64,000 nt of DNA from Crotophaga sulcirostris. Lineage: Eukaryota > Chordata > Aves > Cuculiformes > Crotophagidae. Position numbers and translations under genes: made by a program. The notes under the pieces are model-generated. The model saw only the letters and a list, made by a program, of their open reading frames with translations. It had not been told where the DNA came from and did not search any database. Numbering within the stretch: position 1 is the stretch's first letter; the number at the start of each line of letters is the position of its first letter. The DNA lies in the NCBI GenBank assembly GCA_013397455.1, contig VYZB01000119.1, positions 459,701 to 523,700 of the forward strand, written 5' to 3'. This document shows positions 27,401 through 41,000 of the stretch, in pieces.

Positions 27401-30400
27401 GCAGAAATACTGTAACACCAAGTGAACAGTGGTAAAATTCAGTCTGGTAAGATTTATTACCTTAATATCGGAGAGTTCCAGCTAATACCGGATTAACATA
27501 TTCATAGGGTTTTAGGAACCGCTTGGGTATTAATGGTTACCTTTTAATCTGTAATCTTTGCAAGGGTCTCATGTCCCTTCTGCGCTAATGACTCAGCCTG
27601 TCTTTATAAGAGGTTGAATTTCTTTACATGATGTTTTGAGACTAAATATGAAAGAGGGAAAATGGTCCTTAATTTTAACAAGTTCCCATTTGGTTTAACA
27701 GCTGCTGCGAGTTCTGCCTTATCTTTTTAGCTGTATTTGCCACTTTGGTGGTGTCTTTCTGGCTGTCAGAGTCTTGCAGAGGTCTAATGAAGTGTGGCAC
27801 TTTCTTCTTTTCCCCACAGCTGTTGTTTTTCATTTGATATAAAACTGCCGTGTTACAGTTTATTCCTGAATAAATGATAAAAAGCCAGTATCAGAAGGCA
27901 GTGCTGGCATGAGAGTTCCTCTTTGTTGCTAATGTGGAAGAAGCCATCACTCTCCTCTTAAAAGATGTGTTATGTAGCTGAATTTGGGAAAAACTTTGAA
28001 CTCCTGAGGGAACCAAAGCTGACCTCTTCCCCTCTTCTGGCCTTTGCTACAGCCTCGTCCTAATTAGCAGTTAAACTCCATGCTCTACACTCCTGATGCT
28101 GAGAGCTTGCTTCTGGCAGTCACTCCGGGTTTGGTTTTTATTGTGGTGTGGTCTGCATTGTTGTGTTCCCAAATGAAGGCTCTTATATCTGCTGAGTTAG
28201 CAGACATGGGCCTGTGCTCGTTGGGGTGCACCTTCCCCACCCCAGAGCTGGGGAGATGTGGCAACTAGAGCTGGGTTACATGGTAGCCTGGTCAGGGGGT
28301 ACCCCAGAGGAGGTTCTTGGGTGGTTCAGACTGGAGAGTTTGCTGCAAGAGCTGGTCTCTATTATTTTGTGTAAATCTGTTTCTGATGCTACAAATCCTG
28401 ATTCCCTCTAGCTCTGACATTACAAGTAATTCACTGAATTCCTTAGAACATGCACAGATACCTGACTGAGCTACTTGGGTCTGTTAAAAACTTCACATGC
28501 CTGTGCAAGGGCGGTCCTGCCGGACTGAAGATGAATTTCTTGCACTCGGAGGAGTTTCTTGAGCTGCTTAAAGGATTGTACAACCGATGCTGGTGCACTC
28601 ACATGCCTGAAAGGGAAATGCACTTCATATCACACCATGCTGCCAGCTCTGCACAGAAAGCAGAGAGTGTTTGCTGTTTCTCATTAATGTGCAAAGCTCT
28701 GATCCATTTCCAGCATTGAGCCAAGCAAATTTTTTGATAGAATTTCTTCAAAGCTCTTTTTAGTGCATGCAAAGCTCACCTTAGATCTCCCTGTCCCGTC
28801 TGTGCTTCTAACAACTTGCTTTTGGGGCTCCCTATGAAGAAGGAGCTGGGCAACATGCTGTGAGCTTTTGTTACCTGCCTTGATATGGCTGTGTTACACT
28901 TCTGCTGAGGACTAGAAATTGTCATCCCTTTCAACCCTATCAAATCAGTCTCCTCTCAGGAAGGTGTTTTTAATGAATGTATAATATCGGTATTTGCATT
29001 TGGACACAAGGACTTCTCACTAGAAGACTCTGTATTAAAGAGCATGCTTCATTTAATCCTTAAATCTTCCGTTACTTTGGAGTTCGTTAATAAACACTTC
29101 AGTGGGGACAGGTAACAACACGGGAGTTCAGCATTTAAATGAAAAATATCAGTAAATCCTACTAAGGAAAGGAAATGGAGGATCACAATTGGTTCTGAAG
29201 AGACTCGGGAACAGGAGTTACTGTGCTTAATGCATGACAGATCTTTCAAAAGTGCTGCTGTTAGATAAAGTCTAGGAGTGGAAAAAAGGGCTTTTCAGAA
29301 ATTTTATACAGTGAGTGAGGTTTTTCTTTTAGAAATTTAGGATTCGTGACCATTTCTCTTGTCTTTGGAGAGGATGGCAAATTAAAGTGTCCTCTAAAAC
29401 TGATAGAAATTCTGTCACTTTGGAAGCACAAGGCAGTGTGAAAAGCTACAGCTCTTCCTCTGTTTTGCCCCTGCTTGGACGGAGGTCTCATGCTCAGGTC
29501 CTGTTGAGTTATTCCTTTGTTGCTGAGCTTGCTCAACCAGCACATACCTAAAACCTTTTTTTTTTTTTTTTCTTTTTTGTAGCAAGTGGAGTGAAGGGCA
29601 GCTTGGATTTGAGTAAAGGTAATGTCAATCTAGAAATGCTTTTTTTTGTCAGTAACTTTTAGGAGATGCTGTGCCTGAGGGAGATGACCTCCCAGTGTCC
29701 CTTCCAGTTTTGTTGACACTGATGGGTTTCATGGTCATACCCTTGGCCATACAAACACTGAAGGGGTGAGCAGAGTCTCTCTTACCAGCCACCAACTGGC
29801 TTAAATGTCCACTCGGGTTCAGCATTTAAAGGGTTGCATGCAGCCCCCTCTAAGCCTCCCTGACTTGTAATGGGAGTCATAAAGCTCCAGTTACATGCTA
29901 CCACTTTGATGTATACTGGTACAGATGTTAAGTAGTTTCAGAGAGAAGAAATCTCTCTGATTTATTTCTTGCTGAGAAAAGTTCAATAGAAATAAAAAGG
30001 CAAAGAGGGGGGAAAGTTTAAGGGGACACAAAAAGCACCATCACTTGATGGTGATTATACAACTCTAAAAGTAGGCCTGCTCTTATCACTATAGATGAGA
30101 AAGTAGGACTCGGGGGTATTTCAGGGTTAGGCAATAGAACTAAGTACCTCAGAGTTTCTTTGGCTTACATGGATGGCCTTTTTTTCAACAACTTTTATTC
30201 TTTCTGGTGTTTTTCGCTAAGGGCAAAATGTTGTTTGTGTAAGGGCAGCTATTCTCTTGTACTGGAAGCTGTTCATGGTACAGGTGTCAACCAGCTTTGT
30301 TAGTTATGATCCCCAAGGGCAACATCTCCCTTCTAATGTGTGTATTGCTGCCTGCAATCATGGCTACTTAATTCAAGAGGTTCCTCCAGTAACTTAGGTG

Positions 30401-33400
30401 CTATAGTCCCATGAAATCTTACTGTCCTTCAAGCCGTCACTAGACTCCCTATTGAGATGAGTGTTAGAGCACACGCGGGCTCATGTCAGAACATGTTTAC
30501 TGTGGACATTACCACAAAAATGTCTTTTCTCTTTTAATATACCCACACATTGCACCTCAGAGATATTAAGTTTCATAAGCCATTAGGAAAAAAACAGAAG
30601 CGGATGCCTTACAGCAATACATTTGGGACTCCCTGGTCCGAGTTTCTCATATCATGATGGTTTTTGTTGCCCATCCTGTACCCAGCCTTGACATGAGTTC
30701 TATAAACCCTGTGGAACATCTAGAGTGAGGCTTTTGCTGATGGTCTGGGAAAGACTGGGTTTTGGACTCACTTCTGGGAAAATGGAAATGGTCCTTTAGG
30801 GCATGCATTGGTTTTTTTAGTTATTTTTTTCCAGCATCATTATTATTATTATTATTGAATCAACTTCAACCGTTTGCATTGGATTTTTGCTGATGCAATT
30901 GTATCAGAGTCCCTAAAATGTTCTCGGGTGAAAGTAACTCTCCATTTCCAATGGGATTATTAAATAGTTGTAGATGAACCAGGAAGTCCAGAATAGATTT
31001 TCTTCTGCTTTCTTGTCTCCTGCTTAGATGCACTACTTCTTTCACAGTTCACATAGCTGGGATGAAGCCACCAAACCTTGGGTCTCTTTCTTTCCCTGTT
31101 TGTAAAGTAAGGAATATTATTCCTCTACCTAAAAGATGGTGAAGGCTCGATAAGCAGTAATTCAGGTAGCTCAACGGTTTTGCTTGCCATGAAACTGGGT
31201 TTGGAGGACTGACTGCACACAGGAATGTAAGTAGCTCCCCCCAGATATGCTGCCTTCCTGTCCCTCATGGTACCATTTTTCTTCCAGCCTCGTCGTCACT
31301 GCATGTGCATACTGGGGCAGTTACCTGCTTCATTGACAGGTCCAGTGTGAGGCCCCAGGAGAAAAAAATGTGGATTGAAAGGAATTCTGTTGATTAAATC
31401 CACCCTATGTTTTTTTTCGTATGACCTGCTTTTATAGCATTGTCCACCAAATGTTTGAAAAAACGTATTAAGGTCATCAGAAAAAAAGCCAAGGAATTGC
31501 AGTGCAGCACTATAAGGCATGCCAGGACCATGCTGTAGCCTACAATGAAGCTATCACCTTGGAGATTAATGGGATCCAAATTATGTTTCTTTTTCCCAAC
31601 TCTAGTGGCAACTGCTGTGCAGAAGCAGAATAAATGTCCTACCCTGATTGTCACCCTGCAACTGCTCTAACACCCCGACCTTCATTTAGGTAACCATAGT
31701 TCAGTTTGGTACTTAGCTAGCAGACCCTCTGTTTTCAGTGCTGAAAAGATGAGCAGAAAGGAGCTGTTTTGTTATAGTGATTGGTGAAAAGGCCATTTAT
31801 GAGAAATCTGCTCTGTGCTCAGCACATCCATTGACACAGGGGTGTACTGGCCCCTCGCCCATGAGATATGGTCAGCAAGGTTTCTGCCTGACCAGTGAAT
31901 TCCTCAAACCAAGCCCAAATCAAGGAGGGGCTTTAGAAGTCCAACTTTGGTTTAGGAAGGCATCCAGCCTTTAACTGATTGGGTCATGGGATGTCACAGT
32001 GCAAACACGGTGCTTCAGACAGGAAGCCTCAAGTAGGTTTATTCCAGAGAATATCTAAGAGTGCCAATGGGAGAGTAAAGATGGAGAGAAACAGGATTTT
32101 CCTGCTTTCCTGTCATCACCTGCCAGCCACGTTTTAAGCATGTTTACTCAATGTGTTGTTGACAGGAAGAGGAGGGGCATGCTGTGCAATTACAGTGAGG
32201 ACAGATTTAACAGCTAAGGCAAATTAAATGCATCTCTCTTGTGGCAGACTGCAGTGTTCATTTGCCTGTGAGCAAGTCTGCTTTCCCCCTGCAGGTTCTG
32301 CATCCTGCAGCTCTCTGTATGATGGCTCTTTTCCTTATATTCCTACATTCCCCTTTCTTTGGGCTGACCTGCTTGCAGAGCAGTTTTTTTTTAATTAAGA
32401 GACTAGTTCAGGCTGGTACAACCTCAATTTCATGCTTTTCAAGACAGCTTGCAGAGGTAGGAGATTGACAAGCCCACTTGCACTGGGTTTGTTTCAGACT
32501 TACCCTACATATGTGAGATTAGATTCTGGTTCAAGGAATGGCATTTGTTTACACTCTTCAAAACAGATGAGAAAATAATTTCAGCTAAACAGCCTGCATG
32601 GCACAGAGTAATCTGTCTTGGCAGTGGAGAACAGGATTTCATGAGGTTTCTGAAGAGGCAGGATTTGCTGGGGAGGGAAATATCCCTCTTAGACCAAGCC
32701 AGAATGGGAAAAGCAGGTAAGCTTCCTCTGGACACACAGCCCGTCTCAGCATCCCTGAGCTGAGGACGCACAAACTACAGCTGCTCTGTCTTAGCATGCA
32801 TACCCAGCATAACTCTGCTCTGTTATCTCAAGTTCTTCTATTACTGTTTCTCTGATTATTGATTTAGACTTGGTTATTTCATATGTTGATTACTTTAGAC
32901 TTTTTTTGTCTAAAAATGACTTCTCTCTTTATATGGCAGCTGGCTGATTTTTATATTAGTCTCTTGTACTTGTTGGACGGAGAACTAGAGGTGATACTGA
33001 TGCCAGGATTACTATGTGTTAGAGGTCTGTCCTGAGCCTCCATTAGCAAGTGAGGCTGGACCCAGGGCAGCATTGTGTGTTGTGCTGGTCTGTGTCCAGA
33101 CTGAGCTTTTTCTCTCTGGTCTAAGCTCAGCTTGCTCTCTCCTGAAGTTCGGTGCTGTACAATACTGCCTTTGTTTCAAGTCTGAATCTTTAAAAAGGAT
33201 ATTAAGGTGTATCTTGTAAAGGGCATCCAAATTTGGTATTACAGCATCTAATGCAGCCCAAAAGGGAACCTATGTGTGTGCACAAACAATCCTTGTAAAA
33301 AACGCTTTTAAGTCTTCACAGGAAAGCTGCATACTTTGAATCTCTGCCTCTTTACCTTGGACACTCCTCACCTCACTTAACTTCTTTGATCCGTCCTAAG

Positions 33401-34120
33401 GCTTAACCAACAGACCAGACACTGGCTGGAAAGGAGTTGCCTGTAGCAGACTTGGAAAAGGCTTGGTCCAGAATGAGTTAAAGGCTAAACGTCCTTCATT
33501 GACAGAAACATTTGTGTGTGTGTTCATTTTTTTTTTTAATACCTTCATCGTTGTCATACACAGTTCAAAAGAGGTGCAAGGGAAAAAAATGTCTCCTATC
33601 CCCATCAACTAACCAGAAAGAGCTGGGACTAAACAGAAAGACATCCCTGGCACTGCAGGGCTAGGAGGCCAAAACAAGCTGTTGTGGCAGGGTAACATCT
33701 GCTCCTTGCAGTGCAGGTCCATGGGTGTAGTGGTTGGTGCTGTCATTGAGGTTTAGTCAAGAAACCGTGTGAGTGAAGCACAAGGAGGAGCAGGAGCCAG
33801 CTCCTGGGCTCAGCCGTGTTGGTTCGGCAGGGCTCACTGGGATGGTCAGATGTGATTTTTATCACAACAATCAGCTGTGTGTTCAGGTCTGACTACACGC
33901 TCTGCCTGACAGCTGCCTAGGAGTCGGTTGCTTGCACATAGCTCCCTTCCAGGCCAGAAACACACTTTGACCGGTACTGATAGCAAAAGAGCATTATTAA
34001 GTCTATTAGGCCTCAGTTCACAGATTTTATTTTAGAATACTAACAGATGGCAAATGGTGGCAGTACAGCTGCTGGGACCAGGAGTGAATGGATGCTGGTT
34101 TGTCATTTCAGTGGGTGCTG
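27401..34120. other. Non-coding DNA, probable MTNR1C intron 1
   Basis: No gene recognised. The stretch contains a long T-rich run followed by AG at about 29559-29582, a (ATT)6 microsatellite at 30839-30856 and small perfect inverted repeats at 29938-29960 and 30036-30053. Open frames are short and unsupported. Confidence 0.5.
30839..30856. repeat. (ATT)6 microsatellite
   Basis: Six uninterrupted ATT units, preceded by the imperfect unit ATC. It is a possible length-polymorphic marker. Confidence 0.9.
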
Positions 34121-34424
34121 GCAATAATTCACATTGATATTTATACAGGGCCTTTCCTGTTTCAGAGCACTTTACAAACCTGTTGATAAATAATGGGCTG
34201 GTGGAGCTGTCTCTGGGCTCATGTGGCCAGTGTGTGAGGGTAAACATAAGGGTATCAGTTTACACTCCCTACACAGCCTGGATGGGAATTAGGCAGCTGC
34301 TTGAAATCACAGAGTACCACTTAGCAGGGATTTCAGGAAGAAAAGGAGAGCAAACAGCTGGAATTCAGAGGGTGGCACTGGTGGCCAGGGTGTCAAGTGG
34401 GAGTCTGGGTACCCAGCCTCACTC
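34121..34424 (-). mobile_element. Ancient MIR-like SINE remnant (weak)
   Basis: The + strand reads like a heavily diverged reverse-complement MIR-type element. There is a TTTATACAGGGCCTTTC then CAGAGCACTTTACAAAC segment (about 34138-34180). About 110 bp later comes a TTGAAATCACAGAGTACC and TTAGCAGGGATTTC segment, which resembles the MIR 'ggtcacacag...gcagagc.gggatt' core. It ends near a CTGGGTACCCAGCC segment. Order and spacing fit, but identity is low. It may instead be a different ancient amniote repeat. Confidence 0.4.
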
Positions 34425-37400
34425 TCCTATGGCTATGAGAGGTTTTGTGTAGACTCTTCTCCAAGGCTGGCCTTCTCCCACAAGAAGCCACCGTAGGGAA
34501 TAGGCAGCCATCAGCAGTGCTGTCCTCGCAGAGTCAGACATCGAAGCCAGTGCAGCGCAGGCTCTGCTGGCACTGACAGAGGTGCTGAGGCTTCCTCTCG
34601 CTTGGTTCAAACAGGAGAGTGCCCCCAGGGGCCTCCTGCCTCCAGCACTTGCCCTCTGTCAGCCTTGTTGGGATGTGCTGTGAAGGCAGGCAGTGTTTCT
34701 GAGGCCGTCGTTCTCCCAGGCATTTGGAAGTGATACAGGGAGGGACCTAGTTTTTAAGTCGAATTTCTTGCAATCTCATAGGCTTGCTGCATGCTATGAG
34801 TTTGATGGCAGTAACAGTTAAATGGCAGGAGTCTGTGGCACCTAACCAGAAGTAACACTTTTTGGTACTTTTTTTGTATGCATTAAGAGCCAGATGAAGG
34901 CCAGCACTTATTCTTCCTCCATTACTAGCAGATCCATAATTGCATCCCAGAAAAATGTCACACTAACAAGAACTAAGTTTAGAAATTCAGAATTGCAGCT
35001 TCATGGTTTTCTCTCATGTGAAGGGTAAGAACTTCCAGGAAAACACGGCAAGAAGTCATTAAAAGGCACATAAATCAAAAGAAAATGGTATTTTTAAAAA
35101 GTTGAAAGTTTTGGAGGTAGGTAAAACATCAACTTTACATAGTTTCCACTTCCTTTATAATATATTCAGATAATCTTTTTGGGGAATTGTGCCTAGGCCG
35201 AGCAGGACATGTTAGGATTAATGTGGAGTAACAAAGAGAAGCTTTCCGAACAGTGTTTCTTTGGAATGGTCAAAAACCTCCTTTTTTTTTTTTTTAAATA
35301 TCCTAAACTCTGAAAATGGGGAAAATGGGTACCAAAAGAGGGTCGATCCCTTTTTAAATGCTCAGAAGAAGGCATAATTAAAATTACCTTCAGTCAAGTG
35401 TGAATGCCCAGCTACCATCTGTGTCACACTAAGAGAAAAATCACCTCTTTTACATTGTTTCCAATGTAATGGTAAGTGATAGAAGGAAAGATATGAAAAC
35501 ATGCGAGACTGGCTGGGCTTTGATTTCCAGCCCATTTCCACAGACTTCTGAGCTCAAATACTACTTTGAGTCTGGCTGACCTTAGCCAAATGAAAGTTAT
35601 GAATCTCTGGGGTGTAAACGCTGCGAGTGATTACACTTCGTTGCATTCAATTAGAGAAGCTGCAGGCATGGCTCAAATACGTTTTTGACAGCAATACAAT
35701 TAAAATGTCATGACCTAAAAGTAAGTCTAACATCCACTAATCCAGTCCTCCACCTGTCAGTGGAAGCAACTCCTTTCTTTAACCATCAGCCAAAATAATA
35801 TATGATGCATAACAAAATAAATGTAATTGAAGTGCTGAGGAGCTGGTCCTTTCTACTTCAGTAAATTTTGTGAGGTTCCTCCTGGAAGCAAGTTTTTCTC
35901 ACAGGTCCAGAGGGAATGGCAGCTTCTACACAACTGTGGTGATGTACTGATGAGATGGCTAATGAAGCTTGCAGTTGGGATGCCAAAGTGATGTTAAAAC
36001 ATCTGGTCATGGAAGGGTGCAGGAGGAGACTGAGAGTTCACCTCATGCTCTGCCTTGGCCTTGCTCCTGCGTGGACACAAGGCTGGCACAAGACTGGGCG
36101 CAGCAGTAAGCACCCACAGTTGTCCCATTGGGAACAATGCCAGTAAACCAGGTAACAGTTGGTAGCCCAGATCATCCTGCTGTTCTTTGGCTTCACAGTC
36201 GTGCTGAGAAATCTCAAAGGACTTTTACCAGGAAAAAGTTAAATTATTCTGGAGTTTCATGCTTTTGTCTAGGACCTTCATGGTGTCCTTAAATTGGATA
36301 TCTCCATGTTCTCTAACCTTACATCCTAAGGATGCTGTGAGCTGCCAATACCTCCTGTTCTGTCTGTTCATTACCCTCCATATCGTTTTATACAGGACAG
36401 TGAGAATTTGAGACAAGCCAGCAGCCCAAATGCATTGTCTGTTTAACTGCAGAAAACCACCCTGTATCCACCTCTGAATCCTGATGGAGTGATAATGACA
36501 GATAATTGATTGAATGCTTTTTCCTTTCTTTATTTCTCTCTTTGAACAAACTTCCTAAATCCACAAATAATACAACCAGTTAACATTTGTGGATTAATGA
36601 ATTGAACAGCAGGGTTTTTTTTTTTTTTGCCTGTTGCCTAGATCTCAGAGGGAGTTTCTCTCATTTTCACTTGGGTTCCCCTGTCAAACATTTTCAGTTG
36701 TCAGAACGGTTAAGTACCCGCTGAGCTGTTGTACGGGCATGTCAGATGCCTCAGTGCTTATCAGAATGCTGAAAAGAGACAACAATGAACAGTCTGTCTG
36801 GGGTTTCTCATGTGCCATTTTGTTGCTGCATGTGCTGTGTTCACGGTGCCCTTGAAGCCAAGAGCTTCCATGGAGCAGTGACACGGGTCATAGACCCCTG
36901 TAAATGGATGGTTCTTAATGCACTTTGATTGGGACAAACACTACCTTCCCTGGAGTGATTCTTTAGAGTTTGTGATGTAAGAAATCATTGTCAGTGAGGC
37001 TGCAAGATCAAGATGCCCCAACACCACAGTACTATCTGTCTAAATTATAGCAGTATATGATCAATATGATCGCACACACTCAATGGTATCTATATTAGAA
37101 AAAGAACAAAATTGATCTAAAAGTGTTTTCTATGAACTGCCACTTGGTTTGCAGAACTGAGTGTGCACTTCATGTCTGCAGACTGGAGACGCATAGTGAG
37201 TGACAGGTAAAAACAAACAAGAAAAGGAGGCTATCAAAGCTAATAAAGAGCCTTGTTGCATGCTGAATAAAGCTTTTATGACTTTATCTTTTTGCTTGGG
37301 GCAAACAGTACATTTTGTTTCTGTTCTGCAGTGAACATAAGCTTTGGAAAGTTAAATAGAGAATATTCGGTTATGGTAAGTGGTCATCAGAGGCTTGCTT

Positions 37401-37776
37401 CACAGTCATAGCCTGTTAAATTGTTTACTAAACCTTACTATATATCTCTCTCTGAGGGTGATGTGAGTCTTAATTCCAGTTTATGTCCTTGTAGACATGA
37501 GTCTCTTGTGTTTTTCATAAAACCTGAAAGGACAAACATAAAGTTTAAGATGCTTTTTATTGTAAGTCATAAATAGTGAGGAGTCACCACAAACATACCA
37601 GTCACCCCAGTAAACTTTAGCATTGTGTCATTGTGTATCTTAGCACGTTTTTCTGAATATAGGTTTTATACCTGTTTTTCTACGACCGTCAGTTACTCTG
37701 GCTCTAGTTGGACAGGCACTGGGATCTGATCTCCCTGGGGAGCGTTTGGGACAGTGTGGGGACTAGTTGTGCTGTG
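34425..37776. other. Non-coding DNA, probable MTNR1C intron 1
   Basis: Nothing gene-like is recognised. Homopolymer T runs lie near 35281-35295 and 36615-36629. Open frames are short and without family resemblance. Confidence 0.5.
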
Positions 37777-38036
37777 AATCACAGTATCACAGTATTACAA
37801 GGTTGGAAAGGACCTCTGAAATCATCAAGTCCAACCTACAACCCAACACTAACACCAACCCATCATCTAAACCATGGCACTGAGTGCCTCATCCAATCTC
37901 CTCTTAAACACCTCCAGGGTTGGTGACTCCACCACCTCCCTGGGCAGCGCATTCCAATGGCCAATCACCCTTTCAGTGAAGAACTTCTTAACATCAAGCC
38001 TAAACTTTCCCTGACGAAGCTAAATCCCACATGTCC
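37777..38036 (-). mobile_element. CR1 LINE, 5'-truncated 3' tail (copy 2)
   Basis: This is the reverse complement of a CR1 3' terminus. An 8-bp-period terminal repeat (TCACAGTATCACAGTAT) is followed by ACAAGGTTGGAAAGGACCTC, the CTCCACCACCTCCCTGGGCA segment and an AATCACCCTTTCAGTGAAGA segment. It is nearly identical over about 240 bp to the tail at 58535-58843, with a few substitutions and small indels. One example is GAACTTCTTAACATC here against GAACTTTTTCCTAATATC there. Similarity fades after about 38027-38036. The insertion is antisense to MTNR1C. Confidence 0.92.
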
Positions 38037-41000
38037 GTCGTGCATATGGGTCAGCCTCTCACCTGTGAGCCCTGAGGCTGTTGTAGGTGGTCTTGTTTGC
38101 CCCAAAATGCTATGCTGGTCACCAGCATTTTGAGAGCAACTCGAATGCCTACAAGGTGGCTGGCAGGACGGGGCAACCTGGACAGCAAAGCCCTCTTTCC
38201 TCCTCAATTGGAACTGGACTCTGCCAGATGAGCAGAAGCTGATCTGCAAAACTGTATCTTTGGTTTGGTGCAACTCCTGTTGCTCAGAACATTTCAATTT
38301 CAGCACTAGGTTTACAGATAACGGTGTTAACTTCAGGCTGCATTGAGCGTCTGTGTCTTGTTAACCTAAAGCAAACATAGTTCTGTAGTATTTCAGCAAG
38401 GAATGTGTGTGTAAGAGAGCTTTATACACATAATAGAGAACAAGGCTTTTGGGTGCTTGCTTTGGACATTCTGGAGTTTATAAAAATAGCAAATATGCAA
38501 AAAAATATTTTACCTCCTTTATGTTTTCCCCTTTCAACACAGCTTCTAGGTTTAGGATACCTAAGACACCACCCGTGTGTCCTAAAGGACAGCCCACAAC
38601 TGCTGTGTGGGAACAGCAGGGAGAGGTTACGTCTCTGCAGCTGGAGCTTTTGTGCTGAGGGATTTCCAACAGCCTCTTGAGGCAGGCAGGGCCAATGACC
38701 CTTGTATTTGTACAGCAATGCTCAGTTAATCTCTGTAGATGATGTTCTTTTGTATGAAAGTCAGGTGCTGTTCAGGCAGCCTGCCACTGAGGACCTTTAC
38801 GTATGTGATTTATAGATTTGCAGAACTTTTTGTGGTATTGTCACGTTTGCTAGCACCAAAGCTTGACAAGAAGTCCTCAGATAACCTGTGTTGTTGGATA
38901 ATCTAAGTAAAATGAGAGGCAGTGCCAAGGAACTGCTGGAATATAGGAGTAGGCTGTTGGAGCGAGCAGAAACAGGATTAGAGGAGTATGGGAAGGGGGG
39001 AGGGGAGCTCAAAGGCAGGAGTACTAGAGCAGAACATCTTCTGGGATGAATTCCCTTTTATATTTCTTGCACATGCTTATAATCTCCTCTGCTACTGGAA
39101 TTCAGGTTGTTTTGTGGTTTGTTTGTTGTTGTTTTTTTTCCCAGACAATTTGTGGATTACACTGTGAACAATGTATCATAATTCTGGAATCTGTATCTTT
39201 GTGTTGGACCTCTGTAATTTAAATTTAAAGTTTCTCAGTAAAGGTGGCCAAGTCTGTATCATCAGTATGTTTGTCACGAACTTGCCCTTCTAGACCATTT
39301 ATGCTGCTTTGTGTATGATTCCGTGACTGGGGGACAGAGCACAGTGGCACATGAACTAATTTATACTAAGTAGAAGTTAAAAACAGGGTGGAAATTGTGA
39401 AAGCTGATAAGGAAATACAGTCACATGCCAACAAAGAGAAAAAGATACATCTCAAAATAGTGTCACAGAAACAGATAATTTTAAATTTGAGATAAAGTCC
39501 TGCTAGTGTTACTTATGGACACAACTCCTTTGATTTATAGTGGAAAAATTTAAAAAATATACAGAGCAGGTCGTTGGCAGGAGGCTGCTCTATACCTCTC
39601 CTAAGAGCCACACATTAAGTAGCTTCCCATTCTTTTGGGAAGTTTTTAGGAGTGAGGGTCTGATCTCATCCTACAGAGGATGAGGACACGAGCCTTTGGC
39701 CGTGAGGTCCAGCACATGGTGGTCTCATGGCGAACCAGGGATTGTGAGGCTGAAACAGTTTTCAAAACCAGCCCATTGTTATTCAACAGGCTAATGTTTA
39801 ACTCAAGTTACTAATTTTAATAATTAACCAGCAGCCAATTCCCATACTTTGAAGGGCGTGTTCTGCTTTGGGGGCATAGGATGTGCCCCCTCTTTTCAGT
39901 ACTCTGATGTTAAAAATGCACTGATTTTCAAGACTGACTGGCAAGTAGGAATTATATGGGTCTGACATTCGTGTTGATCTCACCAGAAAAAAAATATAAA
40001 GTTGACCACATTGCCAAATAAAATGGAAGATGGATTTGCTTCTGTGAAATACCACTGGGTGAGCCTTTCTGACCTTATTTTCAGAGTCCCAGCACCCTGC
40101 TGGGGAGATAGGTCTTCTAGCTGATAGGAGAGCCAAGACTACAAGTAGAAAGCAGAGTAGAGGATGGCAGATTTGTTCTCCAAGTAAAGGAGGAGATTAT
40201 TAATTCTTCTCTTGATAAAACTGTCTCATTTTCTCCCTCCTGCTGGAGCAATATGCAATGAAGTGGTCTTAAAATAATGTACACAATACTGCGCTTTTGG
40301 ATTGAATCCAAGCTACTAAATCCATCCTGTGAATATTATTTTTATAGATTCCACCCCCCCCATATTTTCACTTCCTCTCAACTATTCAAGTTAGTGAAGA
40401 AAGGCTCACAGAGACTGTTCATTTCTCCCAGTAGCTGGCAGTGATGTGAGGCTAATAATATTCCTTGTGTTTTTGCTAAATGTTAGATTAAATGCACTGA
40501 TGTGCTGTCTGAAGTAGGTAACATCCAGCTTTGTTCTACTTTGCCTGTTTCAGAACTGAGTGTTGAATGTGGCTGTCTTTCATCCTCAGCAAATGCAGAG
40601 GCTTGCTCTCTGATTGCCTGTTTATATTAATGTGTAGCCCAACGGGATGGGCCCAGTGAAGAGGGAGGGTTGTGGTCCCATCAGTAGTTTGTCTCCAGCA
40701 TCCTCTGGAAGTGTCCTAAACTGGAACCTTTCTGTCTATTTTACTGTCTTGAAAATAGTTTTGGAAAACTTTTCCCAAAGAAAATGCTGGTGCTGTGGAC
40801 ACATTTTTTTTTGTTGAAGAGGTATATTTTTGATCCAATACATAAAAGTTTTGTTTCAGAAGAGCATTCCCTCTCTAGAGGCCCTGTACGAGCACTAAGC
40901 CTGACCACAGGTGGTTCTGCCCTTGACAGCAGGCATAAATAGAGTTAATTATGTGGGGACCAAGTTCAGTAACTGCATTTTAAAATCCTCTAAGTAAAAT

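Noticed and set aside
29559..29590. Polypyrimidine tract plus TAG as a splice acceptor
   Set aside because: The T-run looks like a simple homopolymer, and the sequence after AG shows no recognisable exon.
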